Source of the DNA: Streptomyces sp. TRM70350
GTDB taxonomy: Bacteria > Actinomycetota > Actinomycetes > Streptomycetales > Streptomycetaceae
DNA length: 64,000 nt
Assembly (NCBI RefSeq): GCF_019219825.1
Contig: NZ_JAHUXH010000011.1
Location: 1 to 64,000, forward strand
Reading direction: 5' to 3'
Shown here: positions 51,225 to 60,262 of the stretch, one piece after another
Layout of the letters: the number at the start of each line of letters is the position of its first letter
Position numbering within the stretch: position 1 is the stretch's first letter
Notes under the pieces: model-generated
The model's database searches: none
What the model was told of the DNA's origin: nothing
Seen by the model: only the letters and a program-made list of their open reading frames with translations
Position numbers and translations under genes: made by a program

Positions 51225-54200
51225 ATGCTCGAGCCGATCGAACCCACCGAGGGTTCCGAACTGAACACACCCAGCGACACCCTGCCGCCGCGTCGTCGGC
51301 GCCGTGCCGCTTCCCGACCGGCGGGTCCGCCCGCCACCACGTCCGAGACGCCGGCGGAGACCGTCGCGCCGGCCATACCGGCTGCTGACGCCGCGGACCT
51401 GGCCGCGGGCGACCTGCCTTCCGCCGAAGCCGCCGACCTCGCCGCGACCGACCTTTCCTCTGCGGCTGCTGAGGAGGCCGGGGAGGTCGAGGAAGCTCTT
51501 GAGGCAAGCGAGGTCTCTGCGACTGAGGAGACTGTCGGCGCTGCAGAGGCCGCCGAGAGCGTTGAGGCTGTCGAGGAGCCCGCGCCCGTTGGGCGTACGC
51601 GTCGTCGTGTGACCCGTCGGGTGTCCGCGCCCGCCGGGTCCCCGGCGTCCGCCGAGGCCGCCGAGGCCGCCGAGACGGTCGTGCCGGTCGTGCCGGTCGC
51701 CGCTCAGGCCGCCGCGGAGCCGGTGGACGAGAGCGCCGTCGCCCATGTCGTCGAGGAGCCCGCTCCGCCGCGTCGCCGCCGGGCCACGCGCCGGGTGTCG
51801 GCACCTGTCGGGGCCCCGGCGTCCGCCGATGCCGCCGAGACCGGCGTACCCACTGCTGCCGCGTCCGTGAGCGCTGAGGCCCCCGACGCCGGTGCGGCCG
51901 CCGAAGAGACCGCGCCCGGGGTCGAGGAGGCCGTGCCTGCGGGGCGTGCGCGTCGGCGGGTGAGTCGTCGGGTGTCCGCGCCTGCTGGGGCTCCGGTTGC
52001 CGCTGAGGTTGTGCAGCAGGAGGCTGCCGAGCCGCAGGCCGAGCCGGGGGCTGCCGAGGGGGCTGAGGAGGCCGTGCCTGCGGGGCGTGCGCGTCGGCGG
52101 GTGAGTCGTCGGGTGTCCGCGCCTGCTGGGGCTCCGGTTGCCGCTGAAGCTGTGCAGGAAGAGGCTGCCGTCGAAGCGGCCGCAGTCGAGCCGCAGGCCG
52201 AGGCCGCGGCTGCCGAGGAGGTCGAGGAGGCCGCTCCGCGCCGGGTTCGCCGTCGGGCCGCGCGCAGGGTCTCCACGCCTGCCGAGACCACCGAGAGCGG
52301 TGCGGGCGAGGCCGTCGAGGCCGCCGGTGAGCAGGGCGACGAGGCTCCCGCCCCGCGTCGTACGCGTCGCCGCCGGGATGCGGCCGAGGCGCCCGCCGAG
52401 CCCGCCGCTGCCGAAACCACCGAAACCACCGAAACCACCGAAGCCGCCGAGGCCGCCGAGGCCACCGAAACCACCGAGGCCGGCGAGCCCACGCGGGCCG
52501 AGCAGCCCGCCGAGCCCACGCGGGCCACGCAGCCTGCCGTGAGCGAGGAGGCCGCCGGTGACCAGGGCGGTGCCTCGCGTCGTACGCGTCGGCGGGTCGC
52601 GCGGAAGGCGGCGACCGGTTTCGCCGCGCCCGCGCAGCCGGAGGCCGAGGAGCCCGAGGCTCCGCTGCGGCCCGCGCGTCCGGCGGTCGCGGTGTTCCAG
52701 CCGCCGGTGTTCACCGAGCCGAGGTTCCAGACGCCCCAGCGAGCCGCCGCGGAGGCGGCCGCCGAGGCGGCGGAGGAGGCCCCCGAGGTCGAGGAGTTCC
52801 CCGAGGAGCCGACCGGGCCGCGGCGTCGCCGTCGGCGCCGGGGCGCCGCAGCCGCGGAGGAGACCGAGGCGCAGGCCGTCGAGACCGCCGTGGACGAGGA
52901 AGCCGAGGAGGCGGAGGAGGCCGAGGAGGCCGCCGAGCACGCCGTCGAGGACGAGGAAGGCGAGGAGACCGGGTCGCGTCGCCGTCGTCGTCGGGGTGGT
53001 CGGCGTCGCCGCCGGGGCGAGTCCGGTGACTTCGCCGAGGGTGACACCGACGAACTCGCCGCCGAGCAGGCCGAGCAGGCCGAGCAGGCCGAGCAGGCCG
53101 AGCAGGACGCCGAGGACACCGCCGAGCAGGTCGAGGAAGACGCCGAGGAGGAGGAAGGCTCCGCCGCGGAGGCCGCGGGTTCGACCTCCAGCAGCCGCCG
53201 TCGCCGTCGCCGTCGGCGCCGGGCCGGGGACACCACCCCGGACACCGAGCCGACCGCCGACGACCCCGAGCGCACGGTGGTCAAGGTCCGCGAGCCCCGT
53301 CCGAAGGCCGAGCCGTCCGACGAGGTGCAGTCCATCAAGGGCTCCACGCGTCTGGAGGCCAAGAAGCAGCGCCGTCGCGAGGGCCGTGAGCAGGGCCGTC
53401 GCCGCGTGCCGATCATCACCGAGGCCGAGTTCCTGGCCCGGCGCGAGGCCGTCGAACGAGTGATGGTCGTCCGGCAGAACGGCGACCGTACGCAGATCGG
53501 CGTCCTGGAGGACGGCGTGCTCGTCGAGCACTACGTCAACAAGGAGCAGGCGGTCTCGTACGTCGGCAACGTCTACCTCGGCAAGGTGCAGAACGTGCTG
53601 CCGTCGATGGAGGCCGCCTTCATCGACATCGGCAAGGGCCGCAACGCCGTCCTGTACGCGGGTGAGGTCAACTTCGAGGCGCTGGGCATGGCCAACGGCC
53701 CGCGCCGCATCGAGTCCGCCCTCAAGTCCGGCCAGTCGGTCCTCGTCCAGGTCACCAAGGACCCGATCGGGCACAAGGGCGCCCGCCTGACCAGCCAGGT
53801 CTCCCTCCCGGGCCGCTACCTCGTGTACGTCCCCGAGGGCTCCATGACCGGCATCAGCCGCAAGCTGCCCGACACCGAGCGGTCGCGGCTGAAGACCATC
53901 CTCAAGAAGATCGTCCCCGAGGACGCGGGCGTCATCGTGCGCACCGCCGCCGAGGGCGCGAGCGAGGACGAGCTGCGCCGGGACGTCGAGCGGCTGCAGG
54001 CGCAGTGGGAGGACATCCAGAAGAAGTCCAAGAACGGCAACGCGCCGACGCTGCTGTACGGCGAGCCGGACATGACCGTCCGCGTCGTGCGGGACATCTT
54101 CAACGAGGACTTCTCCAAGGTCATCGTGAGCGGCCCGGACGCCTGGGAGACCATCCACGGGTACGTCGCCCACGTGGCGCCGGATCTCGCCGGGCGGCTG

Positions 54201-55796
54201 CAGAAGTGGACCAGTGAGGTCGACGTCTTCGCCACGTACCGGATCGACGAGCAGCTCGCCAAGGCGCTGGACCGCAAGGTATGGCTGCCCAGCGGCGGCT
54301 CGCTGGTGATCGACCGGACCGAGGCGATGGTCGTCATCGACGTCAACACCGGCAAGTTCACCGGCCAGGGCGGCAACCTGGAGGAGACGGTCACCAGGAA
54401 CAACCTGGAGGCGGCCGAGGAGATCGTGCGCCAGCTGCGGCTGCGCGACCTCGGCGGCATCATCGTGATCGACTTCATCGACATGGTGCTGGAGTCCAAC
54501 CGGGACCTGGTGCTGCGCCGCCTGCTGGAGTGCCTGGGCCGGGACCGTACGAAGCACCAGGTCGCCGAGGTGACCTCGCTGGGCCTGGTCCAGATGACCC
54601 GCAAGCGGGTCGGGCAGGGCCTGCTGGAGTCGTTCTCCGAGACCTGCGTCCACTGCAACGGCCGCGGTGTCATCGTGCACCTGGACCACGCGGCCGCCGC
54701 CGGTGGCGGCGGCAAGCGCAAGAAGCGCGCGCGGGCCGGTGCCGAGCAGCCGGAGCCCACGCACGAGGCCGTGGCCGGTGAGATCGTCGAGACCGGCGCG
54801 ACCGCCGAGGAGGAGGCGGAGACCGAGGCCGAGGTCGCGGCGGAGGTCGCCGAGCCGATGGCGCTTCCCGCGCCGGAGTTCGAGCCGGACGAGGAGCTGT
54901 ACAGCAGCGTCGCCGAGGCCGAGGCGGCGGTGTCGCGCGGGCGTTCGCGGCGCCGGGCGAGCCGTCGGGTCTCGGCTCCGGCGGGCGCGCCCGCGCCGAA
55001 GAGCGAGGCCGACGGGGCGGGCGTACCGGCGCCCACGGCTCAGGAGGTGACGGCCGAGGAGGAGGCCGCGCGTCCGGTGCAGCCGGAGCCGGCCGCCCAG
55101 GCGCACGCCGAGCCCGTTGCCGTCGAGGACCCGGTGGTCGAGGCCCCGGCGCCCGCGGAGGCTCCGGCTGAGGAGGCCGCGCCCAAGGGCCGTACGCGCC
55201 GTCGGGCGACCCGCAAGGTGAGCGCACCGGCCGGTTCGCCGCCGTCGGCGTCGGCGGAGGCGGCGGTGGTGACGGTCGCCGAGACCGCGCCCGCCGTGGC
55301 GGAGACGCCGGTCGCGGCGCAGCCGGAGCAGGCCGAGGCGCCCGCCGAGGCCGCCGCCCCGGCCCGTCCGCGCCGCCGTGCGGTCCGCAAGGCCACCGCG
55401 CCGACCGCGCCGGCGGAGGCGGCCGTGGTGGTCGTGCCGTCGGCGGAGACGCAGGCGCCGGTCGCGGAGCAGTCCGCCCAGGAGGCCGAGCAGGCTCTCG
55501 TGGAGGCCAAGGAGGCCGCCGCCGAGGCCGTCGACGTCGAGGCCGACGAGGCCGCCCCGGCCAAGAAGACGGCCCGTAAGACGGCCAAGAAGGCCACGGC
55601 GAAGAAGGCCGCCACCAAGAAGACCGCGGCCAAGAAGACGGCCGCGAAGAAGGCGACGGCCAAGAAGGCGGCGAAGTCCACCGCCACCAAGACGGCCGCC
55701 GCCAAGGCGACCAAGGCGACCAAGGCGACGTCGAAGAAGACCGCGGCGGCCGAGCAGTCCCAGCCGACCGTGTCGGTCTCGACCGACGAAGGCTGA
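51225..55796 (+). CDS. rne: Ribonuclease E/G with long repetitive arms
   Basis: A 1523-residue protein from ATG 51225. The catalytic core is ~residues 740-1150: S1 domain (VGNVYLGKVQNVLPSMEAAFIDIG), DNase-like domain with Mg-binding Asp in VVIDVNTGKF (~1037) and IIVIDFIDM (~1080), and the zinc link CVHCNGRG (~1141). Residues 1-740 and 1160-1523 are Ala/Glu/Arg-rich arms with repeated RRRxxRRVSAPAGxP motifs and a Lys/Ala-rich C-terminus. Longer than S. coelicolor RNase ES (about 1340, from memory). It processes rRNA and decays mRNA; the arms probably bind RNA and degradosome partners. Confidence 0.94.
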   Translation: MLEPIEPTEGSELNTPSDTLPPRRRRRAASRPAGPPATTSETPAETVAPAIPAADAADLAAGDLPSAEAADLAATDLSSAAAEEAGEVEEALEASEVSATEETVGAAEAAESVEAVEEPAPVGRTRRRVTRRVSAPAGSPASAEAAEAAETVVPVVPVAAQAAAEPVDESAVAHVVEEPAPPRRRRATRRVSAPVGAPASADAAETGVPTAAASVSAEAPDAGAAAEETAPGVEEAVPAGRARRRVSRRVSAPAGAPVAAEVVQQEAAEPQAEPGAAEGAEEAVPAGRARRRVSRRVSAPAGAPVAAEAVQEEAAVEAAAVEPQAEAAAAEEVEEAAPRRVRRRAARRVSTPAETTESGAGEAVEAAGEQGDEAPAPRRTRRRRDAAEAPAEPAAAETTETTETTEAAEAAEATETTEAGEPTRAEQPAEPTRATQPAVSEEAAGDQGGASRRTRRRVARKAATGFAAPAQPEAEEPEAPLRPARPAVAVFQPPVFTEPRFQTPQRAAAEAAAEAAEEAPEVEEFPEEPTGPRRRRRRRGAAAAEETEAQAVETAVDEEAEEAEEAEEAAEHAVEDEEGEETGSRRRRRRGGRRRRRGESGDFAEGDTDELAAEQAEQAEQAEQAEQDAEDTAEQVEEDAEEEEGSAAEAAGSTSSSRRRRRRRRRAGDTTPDTEPTADDPERTVVKVREPRPKAEPSDEVQSIKGSTRLEAKKQRRREGREQGRRRVPIITEAEFLARREAVERVMVVRQNGDRTQIGVLEDGVLVEHYVNKEQAVSYVGNVYLGKVQNVLPSMEAAFIDIGKGRNAVLYAGEVNFEALGMANGPRRIESALKSGQSVLVQVTKDPIGHKGARLTSQVSLPGRYLVYVPEGSMTGISRKLPDTERSRLKTILKKIVPEDAGVIVRTAAEGASEDELRRDVERLQAQWEDIQKKSKNGNAPTLLYGEPDMTVRVVRDIFNEDFSKVIVSGPDAWETIHGYVAHVAPDLAGRLQKWTSEVDVFATYRIDEQLAKALDRKVWLPSGGSLVIDRTEAMVVIDVNTGKFTGQGGNLEETVTRNNLEAAEEIVRQLRLRDLGGIIVIDFIDMVLESNRDLVLRRLLECLGRDRTKHQVAEVTSLGLVQMTRKRVGQGLLESFSETCVHCNGRGVIVHLDHAAAAGGGGKRKKRARAGAEQPEPTHEAVAGEIVETGATAEEEAETEAEVAAEVAEPMALPAPEFEPDEELYSSVAEAEAAVSRGRSRRRASRRVSAPAGAPAPKSEADGAGVPAPTAQEVTAEEEAARPVQPEPAAQAHAEPVAVEDPVVEAPAPAEAPAEEAAPKGRTRRRATRKVSAPAGSPPSASAEAAVVTVAETAPAVAETPVAAQPEQAEAPAEAAAPARPRRRAVRKATAPTAPAEAAVVVVPSAETQAPVAEQSAQEAEQALVEAKEAAAEAVDVEADEAAPAKKTARKTAKKATAKKAATKKTAAKKTAAKKATAKKAAKSTATKTAAAKATKATKATSKKTAAAEQSQPTVSVSTDEG
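51924..52147 (+). repeat. 141-bp-period tandem repeat inside rne
   Basis: Bases 51924-52006 and 52065-52147 are identical or nearly so over ~83 bp and encode AVPAGRARRRVSRRVSAP twice. The period of 47 codons keeps the frame. More diverged copies of the protein motif flank it on both sides. Confidence 0.85.
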
Positions 55797-55811
55797 CGCC
55801 GCGCAGTGACG

Positions 55812-55839
55812 GTGTGCGGCCGGGTGACCGGCCGCACAC
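55812..55839 (+). terminator. Terminator of rne
   Basis: GTGTGCGGCCGG (55812-55823) / CCGGCCGCACAC (55828-55839), perfect 12-bp stem and GTGA loop. Confidence 0.8.
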
Positions 55840-56020
55840 GCTCACCACGGGGCCCGGTTTGACCCTCTCGGCCACCGCCCCGTAACCTTGACCGTCGGCG
55901 TGTCCACTGAACGCGCCACATCCCCGTAAACCTCTTCCTCCCGGGTCACCGGGAGAGGCCGTCCGTGTTCGGGCGGCTGGCCTGCGGGGGTGCCGTTCTC
56001 CGAGCGAAAGAGAGATCCGC

Positions 56021-56341
56021 GTGTACGCCATCGTGCGCAGCGGTGGTCGCCAGCACAAGGTTGCTGTCGGCGACATCGTTGAGGTTGACAAGATTTCCAC
56101 CGCCAAGGTTGGCGACACGGTCGAGCTCTCGACCCTGCTCGTTGTCGACGGCGACGCTGTGACCAGCGACCCGTGGGTGCTGGCCGGCATCAAGGTCCAG
56201 GCCGAGGTCGTGGACCACCACAAGGGCCAGAAGATCGACATTCTGCGCTACAAGAACAAGACCGGCTACCGCCGTCGTCAGGGCCACCGCCAGCAGTACA
56301 CGGCGATCAAGGTCACTGAGATCCCCGCGGCTGCGAAGTAA
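56021..56341 (+). CDS. rplU: Ribosomal protein bL21
   Basis: A 106-residue protein from GTG 56021 with GAAAGAGAG upstream. Begins YAIVRSGGRQHKV and contains ILRYKNKTGYRRRQGHRQ, read in parts, the L21 signature. A CTCCCGG/CCGGGAG hairpin (55938-55955) lies in its leader. Followed by rpmA after 14 bp. Confidence 0.97.
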   Translation: MYAIVRSGGRQHKVAVGDIVEVDKISTAKVGDTVELSTLLVVDGDAVTSDPWVLAGIKVQAEVVDHHKGQKIDILRYKNKTGYRRRQGHRQQYTAIKVTEIPAAAK

Positions 56342-56355
56342 GGGACTGAGGAGAG

Positions 56356-56610
56356 ATGGCACACAAGAAGGGCGCATCGTCCACCCGTAACGGTCGTGAC
56401 TCCAACGCTCAGCGCCTCGGCGTGAAGCGCTTCGGCGGTCAGGTCGTCAACGCGGGCGAGATCCTGGTCCGTCAGCGCGGCACGCACTTCCACCCGGGCG
56501 CCGGTGTCGGCCGCGGCGGCGACGACACGCTGTTCGCGCTGCAGGCCGGTGCGGTGGAGTTCGGTACCCACCGTGGCCGCAAGGTCGTGAACATCGTTCC
56601 GGTCGCCTGA
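56356..56610 (+). CDS. rpmA: Ribosomal protein bL27
   Basis: An 84-residue protein from ATG 56356: AHKKGASSTRNGRDS, QRLGVKRFGGQ, RQRGTHFHPGAGVG. It has no N-terminal extension to be cleaved, unlike Firmicute L27. Its N-terminal tail reaches the peptidyl-transferase centre. Confidence 0.98.
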   Translation: MAHKKGASSTRNGRDSNAQRLGVKRFGGQVVNAGEILVRQRGTHFHPGAGVGRGGDDTLFALQAGAVEFGTHRGRKVVNIVPVA

Positions 56611-56625
56611 TCGGAAGCTTTCGCG

Positions 56626-56664
56626 AGGCGGACCTCACTTCCCTGCGGGGAAGCGGGTCCGCCT
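56626..56664 (+). terminator. Terminator between rpmA and obg
   Basis: AGGCGGACC (56626-56634) / GGTCCGCCT (56656-56664) with an inner CTTCCC/GGGGAAG pair and short T run. Confidence 0.75.
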
Positions 56665-56738
56665 TTCGCGTGTTGCTCAAGAGACATTCCCGTACTCCCC
56701 CAGCCTTCGGCCGGGGGGACCCCCAGGAGGCACATCCC

Positions 56739-58175
56739 ATGACCACCTTCGTGGACCGCGTCGAACTGCATGTCGCCGCGGGTAACGGAGGCCACGGCTG
56801 TGCCTCCGTCCACCGTGAGAAGTTCAAGCCGCTCGGCGGGCCCGACGGCGGCAACGGCGGGCGCGGTGGGGACGTGATCCTCACCGTCGACCAGTCGATC
56901 ACCACCCTGCTCGACTACCACCACTCCCCGCACCGCAAGGCCACCAACGGCAAGCCCGGCGAGGGCGGCAACCGCTCCGGCAAGGACGGCCAGGACCTGG
57001 TGCTGCCGGTGCCGGACGGCACCGTGGTGCTGGACAAGGCGGGCAACGTCCTCGCCGACCTGGTCGGGCACGGCACCTCCTACGTCGCCGCGCAGGGCGG
57101 CCGGGGCGGGCTCGGCAACGCCGCGCTCGCCTCCGCCCGCCGCAAGGCGCCCGGGTTCGCGCTGCTCGGTGAGCCGGGGGACGTCCAGGACGTCGTCCTG
57201 GAACTCAAGACCGTCGCCGACGTGGCGCTCGTGGGATACCCGAGCGCGGGCAAGTCCTCGCTGATCTCCGTGCTCAGCGCCGCCAAGCCGAAGATCGCCG
57301 ACTACCCCTTCACCACGCTGGTGCCGAACCTCGGTGTGGTCACCGCCGGTTCGACCGTGTACACCATCGCGGACGTGCCCGGGCTGATCCCGGGCGCCAG
57401 CCAGGGCAAGGGGCTGGGGCTGGAGTTCCTGCGGCACGTGGAGCGGTGCAGTGTGCTGGTGCATGTGCTGGACACCGCGACGCTGGAGTCCGACCGTGAC
57501 CCCGTCTCCGACCTCGACGTCATCGAGGCGGAGCTGCGGGAGTATGGCGGGCTCGACAACCGGCCGCGGATCGTCGTGCTGAACAAGATCGACGTACCGG
57601 ACGGCAAGGACCTCGCCGAGATGGTGCGGCCGGATCTCGAGGCGCGGGGCTACCGCGTGTTCGAGGTGTCGGCGGTGGCGCGGACCGGGCTGAAAGAGCT
57701 GTCGTACGCGCTGGCCGAGCTGGTCGCGCAGGCGCGGGCCGCCCGGCCCAAGGAGGAGTCGACGCGGATCGTCATCCGGCCCAAGGCCGTGGACGACGCG
57801 GGCTTCACCGTCGTACGCGAGGACGACGGGCTGTTCCGGGTGCGCGGCGAGAAGCCGGAGCGCTGGGTGCGGCAGACCGACTTCAACAACGACGAGGCGG
57901 TCGGCTATCTCGCCGACCGGCTCAACCGGCTCGGTGTGGAGGAGGAGTTGGTCAAGGCCGGAGCCCGGGCCGGGGACGGGGTGGCCATCGGGCCCGAGGA
58001 GAACGCCGTGGTGTTCGACTGGGAGCCGACCGTCATGGCCGGTGCGGAGATGCTGGGCCGCCGCGGCGAGGACCACCGCATGGAGGCGCAGCGGCCCGCG
58101 GTGCAGCGACGCCGGGACCGGCAGGCCGAACGGGACGAGCTCCAGCGGGAGTTCGACGACTTCGAGCCGTTCTGA
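56739..58175 (+). CDS. obg: Obg/CgtA GTPase
   Basis: A 478-residue protein from ATG 56739 with CAGGAGG upstream; this start gives the family's TTFVDRVELHVAAGNGG. N-terminal glycine-rich Obg fold (~1-158), GTPase domain with GYPSAGKSSL (~165), FTTLVPNLG, DVPGLI and NKID, and C-terminal OCT domain (~340-420). It acts in 50S assembly and, in Streptomyces, in the onset of aerial growth. The stop codon lies in a 15-bp tandem repeat. Confidence 0.96.
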   Translation: MTTFVDRVELHVAAGNGGHGCASVHREKFKPLGGPDGGNGGRGGDVILTVDQSITTLLDYHHSPHRKATNGKPGEGGNRSGKDGQDLVLPVPDGTVVLDKAGNVLADLVGHGTSYVAAQGGRGGLGNAALASARRKAPGFALLGEPGDVQDVVLELKTVADVALVGYPSAGKSSLISVLSAAKPKIADYPFTTLVPNLGVVTAGSTVYTIADVPGLIPGASQGKGLGLEFLRHVERCSVLVHVLDTATLESDRDPVSDLDVIEAELREYGGLDNRPRIVVLNKIDVPDGKDLAEMVRPDLEARGYRVFEVSAVARTGLKELSYALAELVAQARAARPKEESTRIVIRPKAVDDAGFTVVREDDGLFRVRGEKPERWVRQTDFNNDEAVGYLADRLNRLGVEEELVKAGARAGDGVAIGPEENAVVFDWEPTVMAGAEMLGRRGEDHRMEAQRPAVQRRRDRQAERDELQREFDDFEPF

Positions 58176-58290
58176 AGCCAGCCGTTCTGAAGCCAGCCGT
58201 TCTGAAGCCAGCCGTTCTGAAGCCAGCCGTTCTGAAGCCAGCCGTTCTGATTCCGGCCGTTCTGATCCCGGCCGTTCCGAGCGGCGGCCG
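58170..58290 (+). repeat. 15-bp tandem repeat spanning the obg stop codon
   Basis: TTCTGAAGCCAGCCG repeats exactly at 58170, 58185, 58200, 58215 and 58230, then as variants (TTCTGATTCCGGCCG, TTCTGATCCCGGCCG) at 58245 and 58260 and a partial copy. The unit begins with the last sense codon and stop codon of obg. Confidence 0.9.
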
Positions 58291-58507
58291 TGCGGGCCGT
58301 ACCCGGCCGGTACGGGGTGCTGTGGTGATGTCAACGCTCGTGGGTGATTGTCCCTTTATATCGTCATGTCTGGCTGCTTGCTAACGTACACAAGTATGCA
58401 GACGTGAGGTAAACACACTGCATACTTGATATTTCCGTATTCTGAGCAGTGGTTGATCGGAGCGGCCGTTCACCGGACGGCAGCCCATCGGAGGGGGAGT
58501 TCCCGCA
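58291..58507 (+). promoter_or_regulatory. Low-GC intergenic region with inverted repeat before the Stealth locus
   Basis: Clearly richer in A+T than its surroundings. AAGTATGCAG (58392-58401) and CTGCATACTT (58418-58427) are perfect inverted arms 16 bp apart. TTTATATCG and TGATATTTCC lie on either side. It probably holds the promoter and an operator for the polysaccharide genes; a ribosome site GGAGGGGGAG is at 58491-58500. Confidence 0.55.
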
Positions 58508-60262
58508 GTGCGAAACCCTGAGGCGTCGCGTTTGGTCGGTGTGTACCGTCGCGCGGTTCCGGTCGGCGCGCGACGGATGATCGCGGAGCACGTGGGGACG
58601 GATCTGCGAGAGCAGGTGAAAGCCCGCATAGCCGCCGCCGCCGAGCTGCGGGAGCAGGCGGTACGGCTACGGGTGACGCGCCGCCACCGGGAGCTGCTGG
58701 CGCGGTACGACAGGACGGTCGTCAGCGTGGCGGGGGCGCCGCGCATCGCCCATGTCGTACCCGGCATCACCCCGCTCCAGGCGCGCCGGGCCAATCTTGA
58801 GACGGTGACGGCCGCGCTGCGCGACGCCGGTGTCGACTACTTCTGCGTGCGCTCCACCTCCGACACGGCGGCCGCGGTCGCCGTCCGCGCCGAGGACCGG
58901 GAGCGTGTGCTCACCGCGCTGCGCCGGGTCTGCCGGGCCAGACCCGGCTACGTCGTTCCGGTGCGCGGGAGGCAGCTCCAGGAGGACTCCGCGCTGCCCG
59001 GCTACGGGCCGGGTTCGTGGAAACGCGTCGCCGGCGCGGACGTCGTCCGCTGCACCTGGTACCTCACCGACCGGACCAGCCGTCTGGTGCTGGGCGTGCG
59101 CTACGGCTGCGACATCGAGTTCTGGCGGCGGGAGGACGGCGAGCTGGTCGCCCCGCGGCGCAACGGGATCGCCGAGGCGGTGCCCGCGGACGAGCCCGCG
59201 GTCGAGGCCGACGAGAGCCTGTTCACCGACTTCACGTCGCTGCCCGCGGAACGCGAGCCGGTGCGGGTAACGACGCGGCCGGTCTTCGCCGCGGGAGCCG
59301 TCGGGCGCCGCACCTTCCCCATCGACGTGGTGTACACCTGGGTGGACGGCTCCGATCCGCGCTGGCTGCAAGAGCGGGCCGCCTTCTCCGACCGGCCGTA
59401 CCACGAGGAGGCGGCCAACGCCGCGCGCTACCTCAGCCGGGACGAACTGCGCTACTCGCTGCGCTCGCTGCACCTTTACGCGCCCTGGGTGCGCCACATC
59501 TACCTGGTGACCGCCGACCAGACGCCGGCGTGGCTGAACACCGACCACCCGCGGATCAGAGTCGTCAGCCACAAGGAGATATTCAAGGACCCGGCCGCGC
59601 TGCCGACGTTCAACTCACACGCCATCGAGAGCCAGCTGCACCACATCGACGGCCTGTCCGAGCACTTCCTGTACTTCAACGACGACGTGATGCTCGGCCA
59701 GGAGATTCTTCCGCAGCACTTCTTCCTGCCCAACGGTCTCGGGAAGTTCTACCTCTCGCCTGCCCTGATTCCCTACGGTGAACCGTCCCCCGACGATCCG
59801 CCCGTGGCGGCCGCAGGCAAGAACAACCGCAGGCTCCTCGCCGAACGTTTCGGCGACACCATCTTCCGGAAGATGAAGCACGTTCCGCACGCGCTGCACC
59901 GCAGCGTGCTGGACGAGATTGAGGCGGAGTTCCCCGAGGCGCACCGGCGCACGGCGGCCAGCAGGTTCCGCAGCTCCGGCGATGTGTCGGTCACCTCGTC
60001 GCTGCACCACTACTACGCCTTCCACACCCAGCGTTCCATCCCCGGCGAGGACCTGGTGTACCGCTACTGCGACGTCGGCAAGCCCGGCGTGGAGCGGGTC
60101 CTGGGCCGGCTGCTGGCCACCCGGGACGCACACGTCTTCTGCCTGAACGACACGACGTCGACGGAAGCGGAGCTGAGCCGCCAGCAGGCCCTGATGACGC
60201 GCTTCCTTGACGAGTACTTCCCCTTCCCCAGCCCCTTCGAGCGTGGTGCAGACAACCGATGA
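58508..60262 (+). CDS. Stealth-family sugar-phosphate transferase
   Basis: A 584-residue protein from GTG 58508. The C-terminal half has the Stealth conserved regions: CR1 IDVVYTWVDGSDP (~272), CR2 RDELRYSLRSL...IYLVTADQTP...LPTFNSHAIESQLHHI...LYFNDDV (read in parts, ~310-400), CR3 HVPHALHRSVLDEIEAEFP (~455) and CR4 at the end. Stealth proteins transfer hexose-1-phosphate in capsule or teichoic-type polymers. The N-terminal ~250 residues are a basic helical segment and an accessory domain shared with the fusion protein downstream (FG/GxxYGCDxEFWR). No signal peptide. Confidence 0.9.
   Translation: MRNPEASRLVGVYRRAVPVGARRMIAEHVGTDLREQVKARIAAAAELREQAVRLRVTRRHRELLARYDRTVVSVAGAPRIAHVVPGITPLQARRANLETVTAALRDAGVDYFCVRSTSDTAAAVAVRAEDRERVLTALRRVCRARPGYVVPVRGRQLQEDSALPGYGPGSWKRVAGADVVRCTWYLTDRTSRLVLGVRYGCDIEFWRREDGELVAPRRNGIAEAVPADEPAVEADESLFTDFTSLPAEREPVRVTTRPVFAAGAVGRRTFPIDVVYTWVDGSDPRWLQERAAFSDRPYHEEAANAARYLSRDELRYSLRSLHLYAPWVRHIYLVTADQTPAWLNTDHPRIRVVSHKEIFKDPAALPTFNSHAIESQLHHIDGLSEHFLYFNDDVMLGQEILPQHFFLPNGLGKFYLSPALIPYGEPSPDDPPVAAAGKNNRRLLAERFGDTIFRKMKHVPHALHRSVLDEIEAEFPEAHRRTAASRFRSSGDVSVTSSLHHYYAFHTQRSIPGEDLVYRYCDVGKPGVERVLGRLLATRDAHVFCLNDTTSTEAELSRQQALMTRFLDEYFPFPSPFERGADNR

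Noticed and set aside
48801..55106. Very long minus-strand open frame (about 2100 codons) antisense to rne and its upstream genes
   Set aside because: It is a by-product of high GC codon bias; it is Gly/Arg/Leu-rich, antisense to well-recognised genes and has no domain.
55938..55955. Ribosomal-protein leader regulating rplU
   Set aside because: A CTCCCGG/CCGGGAG hairpin exists, but I cannot match it to a known leader family; kept only as a note in the rplU entry.
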